Position numbers and translations under genes: made by a program
Notes under the pieces: model-generated
Database searches by the model: none
What the model saw: the letters and a program-made list of their open reading frames with translations, nothing else
What the model was told of the DNA's origin: nothing
Part shown: positions 1-6,714 of the stretch, in pieces
How the letters are laid out: each line of letters opens with the position of its first letter
Position numbering within the stretch: the stretch's first letter is position 1
NCBI GenBank assembly: GCA_002385675.1
Contig: DGDY01000123.1
Location: 1 to 9,786 of the forward strand
Reading direction: 5' to 3'
Length of the DNA stretch: 9,786 bases
DNA from: Anaerolineales bacterium UBA3940
GTDB lineage: Bacteria; Chloroflexota; Anaerolineae; Aggregatilineales; UBA3940

Positions 1-16
1 CCTTGCAAGGGGGAGG
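1..16. repeat. Partial copy of the fadN-fadA intergenic palindromic repeat at the contig edge
   Basis: The first 16 bases (CCTTGCAAGGGGGAGG) are identical to positions 2818-2833, the right two-thirds of a perfect 22-bp palindrome between fadN and fadA. The copy is cut by the window edge. Its presence here suggests that the element is dispersed in the genome and that the assembly may have broken at the repeat. Just inside it a weak GGGGC/GCCCC stem (15-26) follows. I see no gene in 1-180 on either strand that I would defend. Confidence 0.75.
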
Positions 17-32
17 GGCAAGCCCCAATTTC

Positions 33-52
33 CCTACCGACCGGTCGGTAGG
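33..52. promoter_or_regulatory. TetR-family-type operator, perfect 20-bp palindrome
   Basis: CCTACCGACCGGTCGGTAGG is a perfect inverted repeat centred between 42 and 43. The core TACCGACCGGTCGGTA has the form of TetR-family operators. From memory, it also fits every fixed position of TACCGACCGNTNGGTN, the consensus reported for Thermus thermophilus PfmR, a TetR repressor linked to fatty-acid and phenylacetate degradation. It lies one base upstream of the proposed -35 hexamer of the fadN promoter, so a bound protein would block RNA polymerase. Repression relieved by an acyl-CoA-type ligand is the likely logic, but that is inference. No TetR gene lies in this window. Confidence 0.75.
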
Positions 53-53
53 C

Positions 54-82
54 TTGAATTACGACCTATCTTGTGCTTAAAT
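54..82 (+). promoter_or_regulatory. Probable sigma-70 promoter of fadN
   Basis: TTGAAT (54-59) as -35 and TTAAAT (77-82) as -10 are separated by 17 bp. A TG at 74-75 gives an extended -10 element. Transcription would start near 89, leaving a leader of about 90 nt before the ATG at 181. The adjacent palindromic operator supports this placement. The -10 match is only moderate. Confidence 0.5.
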
Positions 83-180
83 AAGTTAACACCAACTGCG
101 ATGAGCACCGCCTGACATGTCTCGGACAGGCAGCCACGATCAGGACAACTCTATTCTGTAGCAGCAGGAGAAAAGCGAAC

Positions 181-2613
181 ATGTCTCTACCGATTCGCCG
201 TGCCGCGGTGATCGGGTCCGGCACGATGGGCGGCGCAATTGCCGCACACCTCGCCAATGCCGGCATCCCGGTCGACCTGCTGGACATTGTGCCGCGCGAG
301 CTTACGGAGGAGGAGCAGGCGCGCGGGCTGTCGCTTGACGACCCGGCAGTACGCAACCGGGTCGTGCGGGCCGGCTGGGAGGCGACGCTCAAGGCGCGAC
401 CGGCGGCGCTGTACCACGAGCGGCTGGCCGAACGGGTCCGGCTGGGCAACCTGGAGGACGACTTCCACCGGCTGGCCGAGGCCGACTGGATCGTCGAGGT
501 CATCATTGAGCGGCTGCCGATCAAGCAGGAGCTTATGGCGCGCATCGATGAGGTGCGCCAGCCGCATACCATTGTCTCAACAAACACATCGGGCCTTTCC
601 ATCAAGGCCATCGCCGAGGGACGCAGTGAGGGGTTCCGGCAGCACTTCCTCGGCACGCACTTCTTCAACCCGCCGCGCTACCTCAAGCTCGTTGAGATTA
701 TCCCCCACCCCGACACCCTCCCCGAAGTTATCGACACCATGACCAGACTGATGGAGAACGAGCTTGGCAAGGGCGTGGTGATGGCGAAGGACACGCCGAA
801 CTTCATCGCCAACCGCCTGCTGTCCATCAGCGGCGCGTACGAGGTCGCCTATGCCATCGAGCACGGCTACACCGTCGAGGAGGTCGACGCGCTGCTCGGC
901 CCACTCGTCGGGCGGCCCAAGACGGCGGTCTTCCGCCTGCTCGACCTGATCGGGCTGGACGTGATGGCGCACGTCAACACCAACCTTGCCGAGGCGCTCG
1001 AAGGGGACGAGTCGGCGGACATCCTGCGCAACCCGGCGGTCACCGGAGTAATCAAGGCGCTCGTCGAGCGCGGCGCACTGGGCAATAAGTCCGGCGCGGG
1101 GTTCTACAAGCGCGTCGAGCAGGACGGCAAGAAGGAGTTCTGGCCGCTGAACCTCGAAACGCTGGAGTACCAGCCGCCGACGAAGGTCCGCTTCGACTCG
1201 GTGGGGCAGTACCGCAAGCTGGAGCCGCTTGGCGCGCGACTCAAGGCGATGGTCGGGGCGGAGGACCGCGCAGGCGAGTACATCCGCGCGACGCTGTACA
1301 ACCGGCTCGCGTACGCCTCGCGCCGCATCCCGGAGATTGCCGACGACATCGTTGCGGTGGACAACGCGATCAAGTGGGGCTTTGCGCACGAGATGGGTCC
1401 CTTCGAGGAGTGGGACGCACTCGGCGTGGCGGAGACCGTCGAGCAAATGGAGGCGGCAGGCTACGAGGTCGCGGGCTGGGTCAAGGAGATGCTCGCGCAG
1501 GGGCACGAGAGCTTCTACCAGTATGAGAACGGCGTGCCGACCGCGTATTATGACCTCGCCACGCAGAGCTACCAGCCGCTCGCCAGCCAGCCGAAACACA
1601 TCACCGTGCAGGGGCTGCGGGCCGAGGGGCGTGTCATCGAGGAGAACGACGATGCGGCGCTCATCGACATGGGCGACGGCATCCTGCTCTTTGAGTGGCA
1701 CAGCAAGGCCAACACGCTCACGCCGAAGGTCATGCAGATGGGCTGGCGCGCGCTGGAGGTGCTCCAGGCGGACTTTGACGGCATGGTCATCGGGCACAAC
1801 GGGGACTACTTCTCCGCCGGGGCCAACCTCGACATGATGGCTATCCAGCAGCAGGCGGCGGAGCGCGGCGTTACGCCCGCCGAGCTTATCGGCGAGATGT
1901 CGAACGAGATGCAGCAGCTTTTCCTGAGCTTCCGCTATGCGCCGAAGCCGGTCGTAACCGCGCCGTTCGACCGGACGCTTGGCGGCGGCGCGGAACTGAC
2001 CATGGCGGGCGACCGCATCGTGGCGCACGCCGAGCTGTACATCGGGCAGACGGAGGTCGCGCTGGGCCTGCTGCCCGCCGCCGGCGGCTGCAAGGAACTG
2101 CTGCGCCGGATCGTCAACCCACACATGCGCATCGAGAACGCCGACCCGCTACCCGCCATGACGAAGGTGTTTGAACTGATCGGCTTTGGCAAGGTATCAA
2201 CGAGCGCGCACGAGGCCCGCGAGATGGGCTTCCTCTCCGCCTGCGACCGCATCGTGACGAACCGCGATCATCTGCTGTATGAGGCCAAGCGTGAGGCGCG
2301 CCACATGGCTGACAGCGGCTACCGCCCGCCGCTGCCCGAGCCGATCTACGCGGCGGGGCGCGACGTGCTCGCCGCCATGCAGACGCAGCTCTACCTGCTC
2401 AACGAGGCGGGTTACGCCACCGACTATGACCGGGTGGTCGGCGAGCACATCGCCTGGGTGCTGTGCGGTGGCGATCTCTCCGAACCGGCCTGGGTGGATG
2501 AGCAGCTTATTCTGGACCTGGAGCGCGAGGCGTTCGTCGCACTGATCCAGCAGCCGAAGACGGTGGAGCGGGTGTTCCACATCTTGCAGACGGGCAAGCC
2601 GTTGAGGAATTAA
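181..2613 (+). CDS. fadN: FadN-like 3-hydroxyacyl-CoA dehydrogenase / enoyl-CoA hydratase
   Basis: This 810-residue bifunctional beta-oxidation enzyme would hydrate trans-2-enoyl-CoA and oxidise the resulting 3-hydroxyacyl-CoA with NAD in the cytoplasm. The dehydrogenase part comes first: a Rossmann motif GSGTMGG (12-18) with Asp35 ending the second strand, Ser137, the catalytic pair His160 (GTHFFNPP) and Glu172, and Asn211 (FIANRLL). Two C-terminal dehydrogenase-type helical domains follow at about 206-310 and 365-430. A crotonase domain sits at about 485-690, with the oxyanion-hole segment SAGANL (545-550) and both catalytic glutamates, Glu605 (GGGAEL) and Glu625 (TEVALGLLP). The dehydrogenase-then-hydratase order and the length match Bacillus FadN (about 790 residues) and are opposite to E. 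coli FadB. The ATG is preceded by AGGAG (166-170) at 10-nt spacing. A thiolase gene follows, as expected for this pathway. All key residues look intact. Confidence 0.92.
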   Translation: MSLPIRRAAVIGSGTMGGAIAAHLANAGIPVDLLDIVPRELTEEEQARGLSLDDPAVRNRVVRAGWEATLKARPAALYHERLAERVRLGNLEDDFHRLAEADWIVEVIIERLPIKQELMARIDEVRQPHTIVSTNTSGLSIKAIAEGRSEGFRQHFLGTHFFNPPRYLKLVEIIPHPDTLPEVIDTMTRLMENELGKGVVMAKDTPNFIANRLLSISGAYEVAYAIEHGYTVEEVDALLGPLVGRPKTAVFRLLDLIGLDVMAHVNTNLAEALEGDESADILRNPAVTGVIKALVERGALGNKSGAGFYKRVEQDGKKEFWPLNLETLEYQPPTKVRFDSVGQYRKLEPLGARLKAMVGAEDRAGEYIRATLYNRLAYASRRIPEIADDIVAVDNAIKWGFAHEMGPFEEWDALGVAETVEQMEAAGYEVAGWVKEMLAQGHESFYQYENGVPTAYYDLATQSYQPLASQPKHITVQGLRAEGRVIEENDDAALIDMGDGILLFEWHSKANTLTPKVMQMGWRALEVLQADFDGMVIGHNGDYFSAGANLDMMAIQQQAAERGVTPAELIGEMSNEMQQLFLSFRYAPKPVVTAPFDRTLGGGAELTMAGDRIVAHAELYIGQTEVALGLLPAAGGCKELLRRIVNPHMRIENADPLPAMTKVFELIGFGKVSTSAHEAREMGFLSACDRIVTNRDHLLYEAKREARHMADSGYRPPLPEPIYAAGRDVLAAMQTQLYLLNEAGYATDYDRVVGEHIAWVLCGGDLSEPAWVDEQLILDLEREAFVALIQQPKTVERVFHILQTGKPLRN

Positions 2614-2631
2614 CAAGCTGACGCAGTCAGC

Positions 2632-2749
2632 CCCTCACCCCCGGCCCCTGTCAGGTCTGATGATGGATCGCCCGCCGTCAGAATCGCCGGTAGGGGCAGG
2701 TCTGAGACCTGCCCCTACAAAACCCCTCCAAAGGGCCAGGGGATGAGGG
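2632..2749. repeat. Imperfect long-arm inverted repeat between fadN and fadA
   Basis: The 18-nt arm at 2632-2649 (CCCTCACCCCCGGCCCCT) matches the reverse complement of 2732-2749 at 15 of 18 positions. About 82 bp separate the arms, and a second perfect palindrome (2690-2718) sits between them. The C-rich 'CCCTCACCCC' arms resemble dispersed hairpin repeats found between genes in many GC-rich environmental bacteria. I see no coding potential. It could act as a transcript hairpin that tunes or stops read-through from fadN into the thiolase gene. It has no U-tract, so I do not call it an intrinsic terminator. Confidence 0.6.
2690..2718. repeat. Perfect 14-bp-arm palindromic repeat
   Basis: GTAGGGGCAGGTCT (2690-2703) and AGACCTGCCCCTAC (2705-2718) are exact reverse complements around one central G. 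Transcribed, this would form a very stable hairpin on either strand. This 'GTAGGGGC...GCCCCTAC' form resembles dispersed palindromes I associate with Chloroflexota intergenic regions (recollection, not searched). It lies between the arms of the 2632-2749 inverted repeat, which suggests insertion of one element into another. Confidence 0.7.
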
Positions 2750-2788
2750 AACACAGAACCGGAGAACCAACCAGCAATGCGCGAGTCC

Positions 2789-2867
2789 GAACCCCCTCCG
2801 CCCTGCGGTCACCTCCCCCTTGCAAGGGGGAGGAAAGACCGAGCGCAGCGAGGTCAGGAGGGGGTTC
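2789..2867. repeat. Nested palindromic element before fadA
   Basis: Outer arms GAACCCCCTCC (2789-2799) and GGAGGGGGTTC (2857-2867) are perfect complements. Inside them a perfect 22-bp palindrome runs from 2812 to 2833 (left half CCTCCCCCTTG, right half CAAGGGGGAGG). The flanks also have partial pairing (TGCGGTC with GACCGAGCGCA). Positions 2818-2833 recur exactly at the window start, so this is a dispersed element. With the two repeats at 2632-2749 it occupies most of the 342 bp between fadN and fadA. No promoter for fadA is convincing in the remaining 2868-2940. Confidence 0.7.
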
Positions 2868-2955
2868 ACCAGAGAGCCGTATCATTTAATGATTTGAGCC
2901 ATCCTTGTACGCACACAGTCGAAAGGGCTGTTAACAACCAGGGAGAAAATTGCCA

Positions 2956-4137
2956 ATGCGTGAGGCAGTGATTGTAGAAGGGGTGCGGACCGCCGTAGGC
3001 CGCGCCAAGAAGGGCACGACGCGCAGCGTCCGCGCCGACGACATGATGGCCGAGGTCATCCGCGAGCTGCTGCGCCGGGTGGACGGCGCACTCGCGCCGC
3101 AGGACATCGACGACGTGGAGTTGGGCTGTGCCATGCCGGAAGGCTCGCAGGGGCTGAACATCGCGCGGCAGGTGGTCTTCCGCGCCGGGCTGCCTGACAG
3201 CATCCCCGCGCAGACCATCAACCGCTTCTGCTCGTCGGGCTTGCAGTCCATCGCGACTGCCGCCTACCGCATCATGGCGGGCGACGCGGACACGATCATC
3301 GCCGGCGGGCTGGAGACGATGAGCCTCGTCCCCATGACGGGCTTCCGCATCTCGCCCAACCCGACGCTCGCCCGCGAGCACCCCGAGGTGTACATCAGCA
3401 TGGGGCTTACGGCGGAGAAGGTCGCCGAGGAGTACGGCATCAGCCGCGAGGATCAGGACCTGTTCGCCTACGAGAGCCACATGAAGGCGGCACGGGCGTG
3501 GGACGAGGGCCGCTTTAACGAGCAGATCGTGCCAATCGAGTTCGAGGAAGTGTGGGTCGAGGACGGCGAGCACCGGCGGCGGCGCGTGTGCTTCGACCGC
3601 GACGAGCACCTGCGCCCGGACACCACGCCGGAGGCGCTGGCGAAGCTCCGCCCGGTCTTCAAGCCCGGCGGCACGGTGACGGCAGGCAACTCCTCGCCGC
3701 TGTCGGATGGCGCTGCCGGGGTGATCATCATGGCGCGGGAGAAGGCCGAGGCGCTCGGTCTGAAGCCCCGGCTGAAGTTCCGCAACTTCGCGGTGGCGGG
3801 CGTCCGGCCCGAGGTGATGGGCATCGGCCCGGTGGAGGCCGTGCCGAAGGCGCTGCGGCTGGCCGGGCTGAGCCTCGACGACATCGACCTGATCGAGTTG
3901 AACGAGGCGTTCGCGGCGCAGGCGCTGGCAGTGGTGCGCCAGCTTGAGATTGACCCGGCGCGGCTGAACGTGGATGGCGGCGCGATCGCGCTGGGGCATC
4001 CGCTGGGCTGCACGGGCTCCAAGTTGACGGTGCAGCTCATGCACCAGATGGAGCGCACCGGCGCCCAGTTCGGCATGGTGACGATGTGTATTGGCGGCGG
4101 CATGGGCGCCGCCGGGATCTTCGAGCGGGTGGGTTAA
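2956..4137 (+). CDS. fadA: Acetyl-CoA C-acyltransferase (thiolase)
   Basis: This 393-residue thiolase would cleave 3-ketoacyl-CoA with CoA to give acetyl-CoA and a shortened acyl-CoA, the last step of beta-oxidation. The nucleophile is Cys92 in NRFCSSGLQS. The acid/base residues are His348 in GGAIALGHPLGCTGSK and Cys378 in MCIGGGMGAAGI, matching the usual family spacing. The conserved NEAFAAQ motif is also present. Length and ends are typical of the family. I chose ATG 2956 because GGGAG at 2941-2945 sits 10 nt upstream; an in-frame TTG at 2950 would be only 4 nt from it. It follows fadN on the same strand, so FadN and this protein probably act in sequence on fatty-acid substrates. A biosynthetic acetoacetyl-CoA thiolase cannot be ruled out from motifs alone, but the context favours degradation. 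Confidence 0.93.
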   Translation: MREAVIVEGVRTAVGRAKKGTTRSVRADDMMAEVIRELLRRVDGALAPQDIDDVELGCAMPEGSQGLNIARQVVFRAGLPDSIPAQTINRFCSSGLQSIATAAYRIMAGDADTIIAGGLETMSLVPMTGFRISPNPTLAREHPEVYISMGLTAEKVAEEYGISREDQDLFAYESHMKAARAWDEGRFNEQIVPIEFEEVWVEDGEHRRRRVCFDRDEHLRPDTTPEALAKLRPVFKPGGTVTAGNSSPLSDGAAGVIIMAREKAEALGLKPRLKFRNFAVAGVRPEVMGIGPVEAVPKALRLAGLSLDDIDLIELNEAFAAQALAVVRQLEIDPARLNVDGGAIALGHPLGCTGSKLTVQLMHQMERTGAQFGMVTMCIGGGMGAAGIFERVG

Positions 4138-4169
4138 CGCCCGACAGAGACGGTGAGCGTCCGGCAATA

Positions 4170-4196
4170 AAAAGCCCCCGGCTGCCGGGGGCTTTT
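4170..4196. terminator. Intrinsic terminator after fadA, probably bidirectional
   Basis: AAAAGCCCCCGG (4170-4181) pairs perfectly with CCGGGGGCTTTT (4185-4196) around a 3-nt CTG loop. A-tract on one side and T-tract on the other make it usable from both directions. It lies 33 bp after the thiolase stop and 27 bp after the stop of the convergent small membrane protein gene, so it can end both transcripts. Confidence 0.9.
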
Positions 4197-4222
4197 CACG
4201 ATCAGGCGAATGCAGTGTGGCC

Positions 4223-4402
4223 TCAGTTCGGCATGGAGCCGACGATCACAAAGAGCGCAATCGCAAACATTACGGCCAGCAGCCCAAACGTGATCCCCGA
4301 CGTGACGAGCGCCAGCCTCAACCCCCGCCTGGCGTACGTCACACCGAAGACCACCACGACGAGCAGCAGCGCGAGCACCGCAAACAGAACCGAGAACGCC
4401 AT
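4223..4402 (-). CDS. Small two-helix membrane protein, function unknown
   Basis: This gene encodes a 59-residue, almost entirely hydrophobic protein. Residues 3-22 and about 29-55 form two membrane helices joined by a short YARRGLR turn, whose arginines suggest that this loop stays in the cytoplasm. I do not recognise the family. The frame is open to 4471, which would add 23 polar residues, but I prefer the ATG at 4402: on the minus strand GGGGGAGGAA lies 8-10 nt upstream, and the protein then starts directly with the first helix. The gene is convergent with fadA and shares its bidirectional terminator. It is downstream of the lipoprotein gene on the same strand but separated from it by a hairpin cluster, so shared transcription is doubtful. 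Confidence 0.7.
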   Translation of the reverse strand: MAFSVLFAVLALLLVVVVFGVTYARRGLRLALVTSGITFGLLAVMFAIALFVIVGSMPN

Positions 4403-4458
4403 AACCGATTCCTCCCCCACGCCGATTAAGGTGCAGTGAGTATAGCGCCAGTTCCGCC

Positions 4459-4556
4459 GCCGGGGAATCAATTCCCCGGCTAGGTGTTAGCTTCTCTATC
4501 CCGCAAAGTCCCTGCGGGACTGCCGCCCCACTGGGGCGGTGTCCGCCAAAGGCGGA
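4459..4556. repeat. Cluster of four consecutive hairpins
   Basis: Four perfect stems follow one another. GCCGGGGAAT/ATTCCCCGGC (4459-4468, 4471-4480) has a 10-bp stem. TCCCGCA/TGCGGGA (4499-4505, 4513-4519) has a 7-nt loop. CCGCCCC/GGGGCGG (4523-4529, 4533-4539) has an ACT loop. TCCGCC/GGCGGA (4542-4547, 4551-4556) has an AAA loop. The last three begin 2 bp after the stop codon of the lipoprotein gene (4559-4561). No stem has a U-tract. The cluster could end or stabilise the lipoprotein mRNA, or be a dispersed palindromic repeat. It fills the space between the two minus-strand genes. Confidence 0.7.
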
Positions 4557-4558
4557 GG

Positions 4559-5566
4559 CTACTCAATCACTCCTGCTTCTACGTATTCACTGTCGTCGAA
4601 CATATTTGGCGCATATCGTATGTACAGGGGGGTTCTTTCCTCAGGTAGCGTGTAACCGATAAAACCTCTTATGGCTTCGCCAGTCCCAATCTCTCGTGTC
4701 GCAATCTGCTCTTGTTCAGTTGCACCGAGTTCTGCTTCATAGACAAATCCTAGATTGTCAACTAAGTAAAAATAGAGCGGATTGACACTCACCGGTTCTT
4801 CTGCGGCTACATTACGCAATTGCGCTTCTATCGTTACCAAACGAGTCCCTTCAGTAGCGGTGTATAAAATGCCAGGCGGCGCGGGATCAGTGACCGAGAG
4901 TACTGTCAGTTCGACACCGTTCGCCTCAGCAGTTTCACCAAGCTTAATCTCAGGGGTCTCGGCGATGGGCTCCCACTCTGGCGTCGCTGTTTCAGCAAGA
5001 TCGACCGTAATGCCCTCAGAACTGAAGATGCTCTCGGTCAACTTTATGGAGACTGGTTGAGAACTTTCCTCAAGTACGAAGAAAACCCAACCCTCAACGC
5101 GCTCATTCGTGTGAAGAGCGAGAGTAGAGAGTTGTGAAAACTCGTCGGAAGCAGCTAGCTCAGCTTCAACAACAAGACCTTCTTGGTCAAGTAGAACAAA
5201 GTCGAGAGGATTGATACCGACAGGCTCCCCAGACTGGTTCTCAACGGCAATGCGAGTGCCGACTAGTCGCGAACCTTCAGGTACTTCTGCAAACATACCC
5301 GGTGTAGCAGGATCGAGTACTTCCAATGGAAACACGAGGATGGCTTCGTCTTCAGGCGTTGCAGTAGGTTCAGGAAGTTCGGTTGGCTCCGCTTCTTCCT
5401 CAGGGACTACATCGTCTTCAGCCACCTCCTCAGCAGCTGTCTCTGCGGGTTCTTCAACAGCTGTTTCATCTGTCTCACCCGCATCGGCAGGAGAGTCGGA
5501 AGAACCACATGCTAAGATAGGCAAGATAAGGAAAACGAGAAGCAGGTAAAGCGCAGCTTTCCGCAT
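4559..5566 (-). CDS. Secreted lipoprotein with duplicated DUF4352-like domain
   Basis: This 335-residue protein opens with a lipoprotein signal peptide: MRK, a hydrophobic stretch at 4-19 and a lipobox ending ILAC with Cys20 as the lipidation site. A low-complexity acidic Glu/Thr/Ala/Pro linker at about 21-75 ends in PEPTATPE, a spacer style common in Chloroflexota surface proteins. Two homologous beta-rich domains follow at about 81-185 and 219-325. Both carry the same motif series: DPA-PG, EG-RLV, EPV-NPL-F-L-D, G-V-EAEL and a late G(W/F) strand. This resembles tandem DUF4352/Ig-like domains, which often occur in extracytoplasmic lipoproteins of unknown role. I chose the start at 5566 over the longer frame (to 5704) because GGAGG lies 8 nt upstream and the signal peptide begins there. 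The coding DNA is visibly AT-richer than its neighbours (38% and 45% GC in two 60-bp lines counted, against 63% in one line of the hydrolase gene), which suggests different ancestry or expression class. Confidence 0.85.
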   Translation of the reverse strand: MRKAALYLLLVFLILPILACGSSDSPADAGETDETAVEEPAETAAEEVAEDDVVPEEEAEPTELPEPTATPEDEAILVFPLEVLDPATPGMFAEVPEGSRLVGTRIAVENQSGEPVGINPLDFVLLDQEGLVVEAELAASDEFSQLSTLALHTNERVEGWVFFVLEESSQPVSIKLTESIFSSEGITVDLAETATPEWEPIAETPEIKLGETAEANGVELTVLSVTDPAPPGILYTATEGTRLVTIEAQLRNVAAEEPVSVNPLYFYLVDNLGFVYEAELGATEQEQIATREIGTGEAIRGFIGYTLPEERTPLYIRYAPNMFDDSEYVEAGVIE

Positions 5567-5621
5567 GATAGCGTCCTCCAAATGGGGTTTAGTAGTTGGC
5601 GAATGGCCCAAATTCGTACAC

Positions 5622-5627
5622 ATTATA
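5622..5627 (-). promoter_or_regulatory. -10 element of the lipoprotein gene
   Basis: On the minus strand this is a consensus TATAAT, preceded directly by TG. No good -35 lies at the right distance; the best are TCAAGG-like hexamers around 5645-5650. The start would fall near 5615, giving a leader of about 50 nt before the ATG at 5566. The surrounding 5570-5735 is the most AT-rich stretch between genes and contains no other gene I would support. I see no convincing plus-strand promoter in it for the hydrolase gene. Confidence 0.5.
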
Positions 5628-5736
5628 CACCAAATTCTCTTTTGCCTTGAATGGGGTGAAGTACGAGGTACGCTGTTCAACGCAACAAGAGTTGAGATCA
5701 ACAACTACCTCGAATTAGAGAAGGTTGAATCCCAAC

Positions 5737-6657
5737 ATGCCCACCCTCAACATAGCCCTGCTCCAGCTCACCGCCCACGGTGCCGACCAGCCCGCTAACC
5801 TCGCCGCCGGGGAGCGCGCCTGCCGCGACGCCGCCCGCCTGGGCGCGGATATCGCCGTGTTCCCTGAGATGTGGAACATCGGCTACACGCCGTACTCAGA
5901 GGATGTGTGGGGCATGGACTTCGACCCCGCCGACCCCGCCTACGACGACCTCCGCGCGGCGTGGCAGGCGCAGGCTGTCCCCCGCGACGGCGAGTATGTA
6001 GCGCACTTCCGCGCGCTGGCCCGCGAGCTCGGCATGGCCATTGTGCTGACCTACCTCGAAGCGTGGCCCGGTGCGCCGCGCAATGCCGCCTCGCTCATCG
6101 ACCGGCACGGCGAGCTCGTGCTGACCTACGCCAAGGTCCACACCTGTGAGTGGAGCCTCGAAGCGGCCTGCACCCCCGGCGACGGCTTCCCCGTGGCGGC
6201 GCTCGACACGCGGCACGGGCCGGTGCAGGTTGGCATCATGATCTGCTTCGACCGCGAGTTCCCCGAGAGCGCCCGCGCGCTGATGCTGGGCGGCGCCGAG
6301 CTGATCCTCGTGCCCAACTCGTGCGAGATGGAGTTCAACCGCACGGCGCAGCTCCAGACCCGCGCCTACGAGAACATGACCGCGGTCGCGCTGGCGAACT
6401 ACGCCGGGATGGGGCACTCGATGGCCTTCGACGGCATCGCTTTCGCACAGGACGAGCGACCGCGCGATATGCTCGTCGTCGAGGCGGGGGAGGCAGAGGG
6501 TGTCTACCTGGCGAGCTTCGACCTCGGCGCACTGCGGGCGTACCGGGCGCGCGAGGTGTGGGGCGATGCGTTCCGCAAGCCGGGGCGCTACGCCGCGCTC
6601 GTCGAGCCGGAGGCGCGGGAGCCGTTCAGGCGGCGCTACGCCCGGCGCGGGGGTTGA
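5737..6657 (+). CDS. Carbon-nitrogen hydrolase (nitrilase superfamily)
   Basis: This 306-residue cytoplasmic amidase-type enzyme has the full Glu-Lys-Cys catalytic triad. Glu44 is in AVFPEMWNIGY, Lys133 in LTYAKVHTCEW, and nucleophile Cys170 in GIMICFDREFPESAR. Conserved downstream segments LGGAELILVPNSCE and TRAYENMTAVALANYAG fit the superfamily, and the length is typical. Members hydrolyse amides, ureido compounds or nitriles. The substrate cannot be read here; N-carbamoyl or omega-amide substrates are possible, but that is a guess. I chose ATG 5737, with GAGAAGG ending 12 nt upstream, over an in-frame TTG at 5725 that would overlap that site. A DUF5996 gene begins 57 bp downstream on the same strand, probably in one transcript. 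Confidence 0.9.
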   Translation: MPTLNIALLQLTAHGADQPANLAAGERACRDAARLGADIAVFPEMWNIGYTPYSEDVWGMDFDPADPAYDDLRAAWQAQAVPRDGEYVAHFRALARELGMAIVLTYLEAWPGAPRNAASLIDRHGELVLTYAKVHTCEWSLEAACTPGDGFPVAALDTRHGPVQVGIMICFDREFPESARALMLGGAELILVPNSCEMEFNRTAQLQTRAYENMTAVALANYAGMGHSMAFDGIAFAQDERPRDMLVVEAGEAEGVYLASFDLGALRAYRAREVWGDAFRKPGRYAALVEPEAREPFRRRYARRGG

Positions 6658-6714
6658 GATGCCGCCTCCTGCCTGCTATCGTCCGGATAACGATTCTCGC
6701 AGGAGGGCTCCCCG

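Noticed and set aside
577..2124. 515-codon open frame on the minus strand
   Set aside because: It lies antisense inside the clearly real fadN gene. In GC-rich DNA the complementary frame often lacks stops. The product is Arg/Leu/Val/Asp-rich with no family motif.
2893..2934. Possible separate promoter for fadA (TTGAGC or TTGTAC as -35)
   Set aside because: No acceptable -10 hexamer lies at 16-18 bp from either candidate.
2777..2971. 64-codon plus-strand frame, and a 63-codon minus-strand frame at 2678-2869
   Set aside because: Both simply read through the palindromic repeats between fadN and fadA. They contain only repeat-derived Pro/Arg/Gly-rich sequence.
2866..4167. 433-codon open frame on the minus strand
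   Set aside because: It is antisense to the thiolase gene with low-complexity Arg/His/Ala composition. It runs through the fadA terminator-side spacer and has no recognisable domain.
5565..5798. 77-codon plus-strand frame between the lipoprotein and the hydrolase
   Set aside because: It overlaps the hydrolase start in another frame and covers the lipoprotein promoter region. No domain and no good ribosome site.
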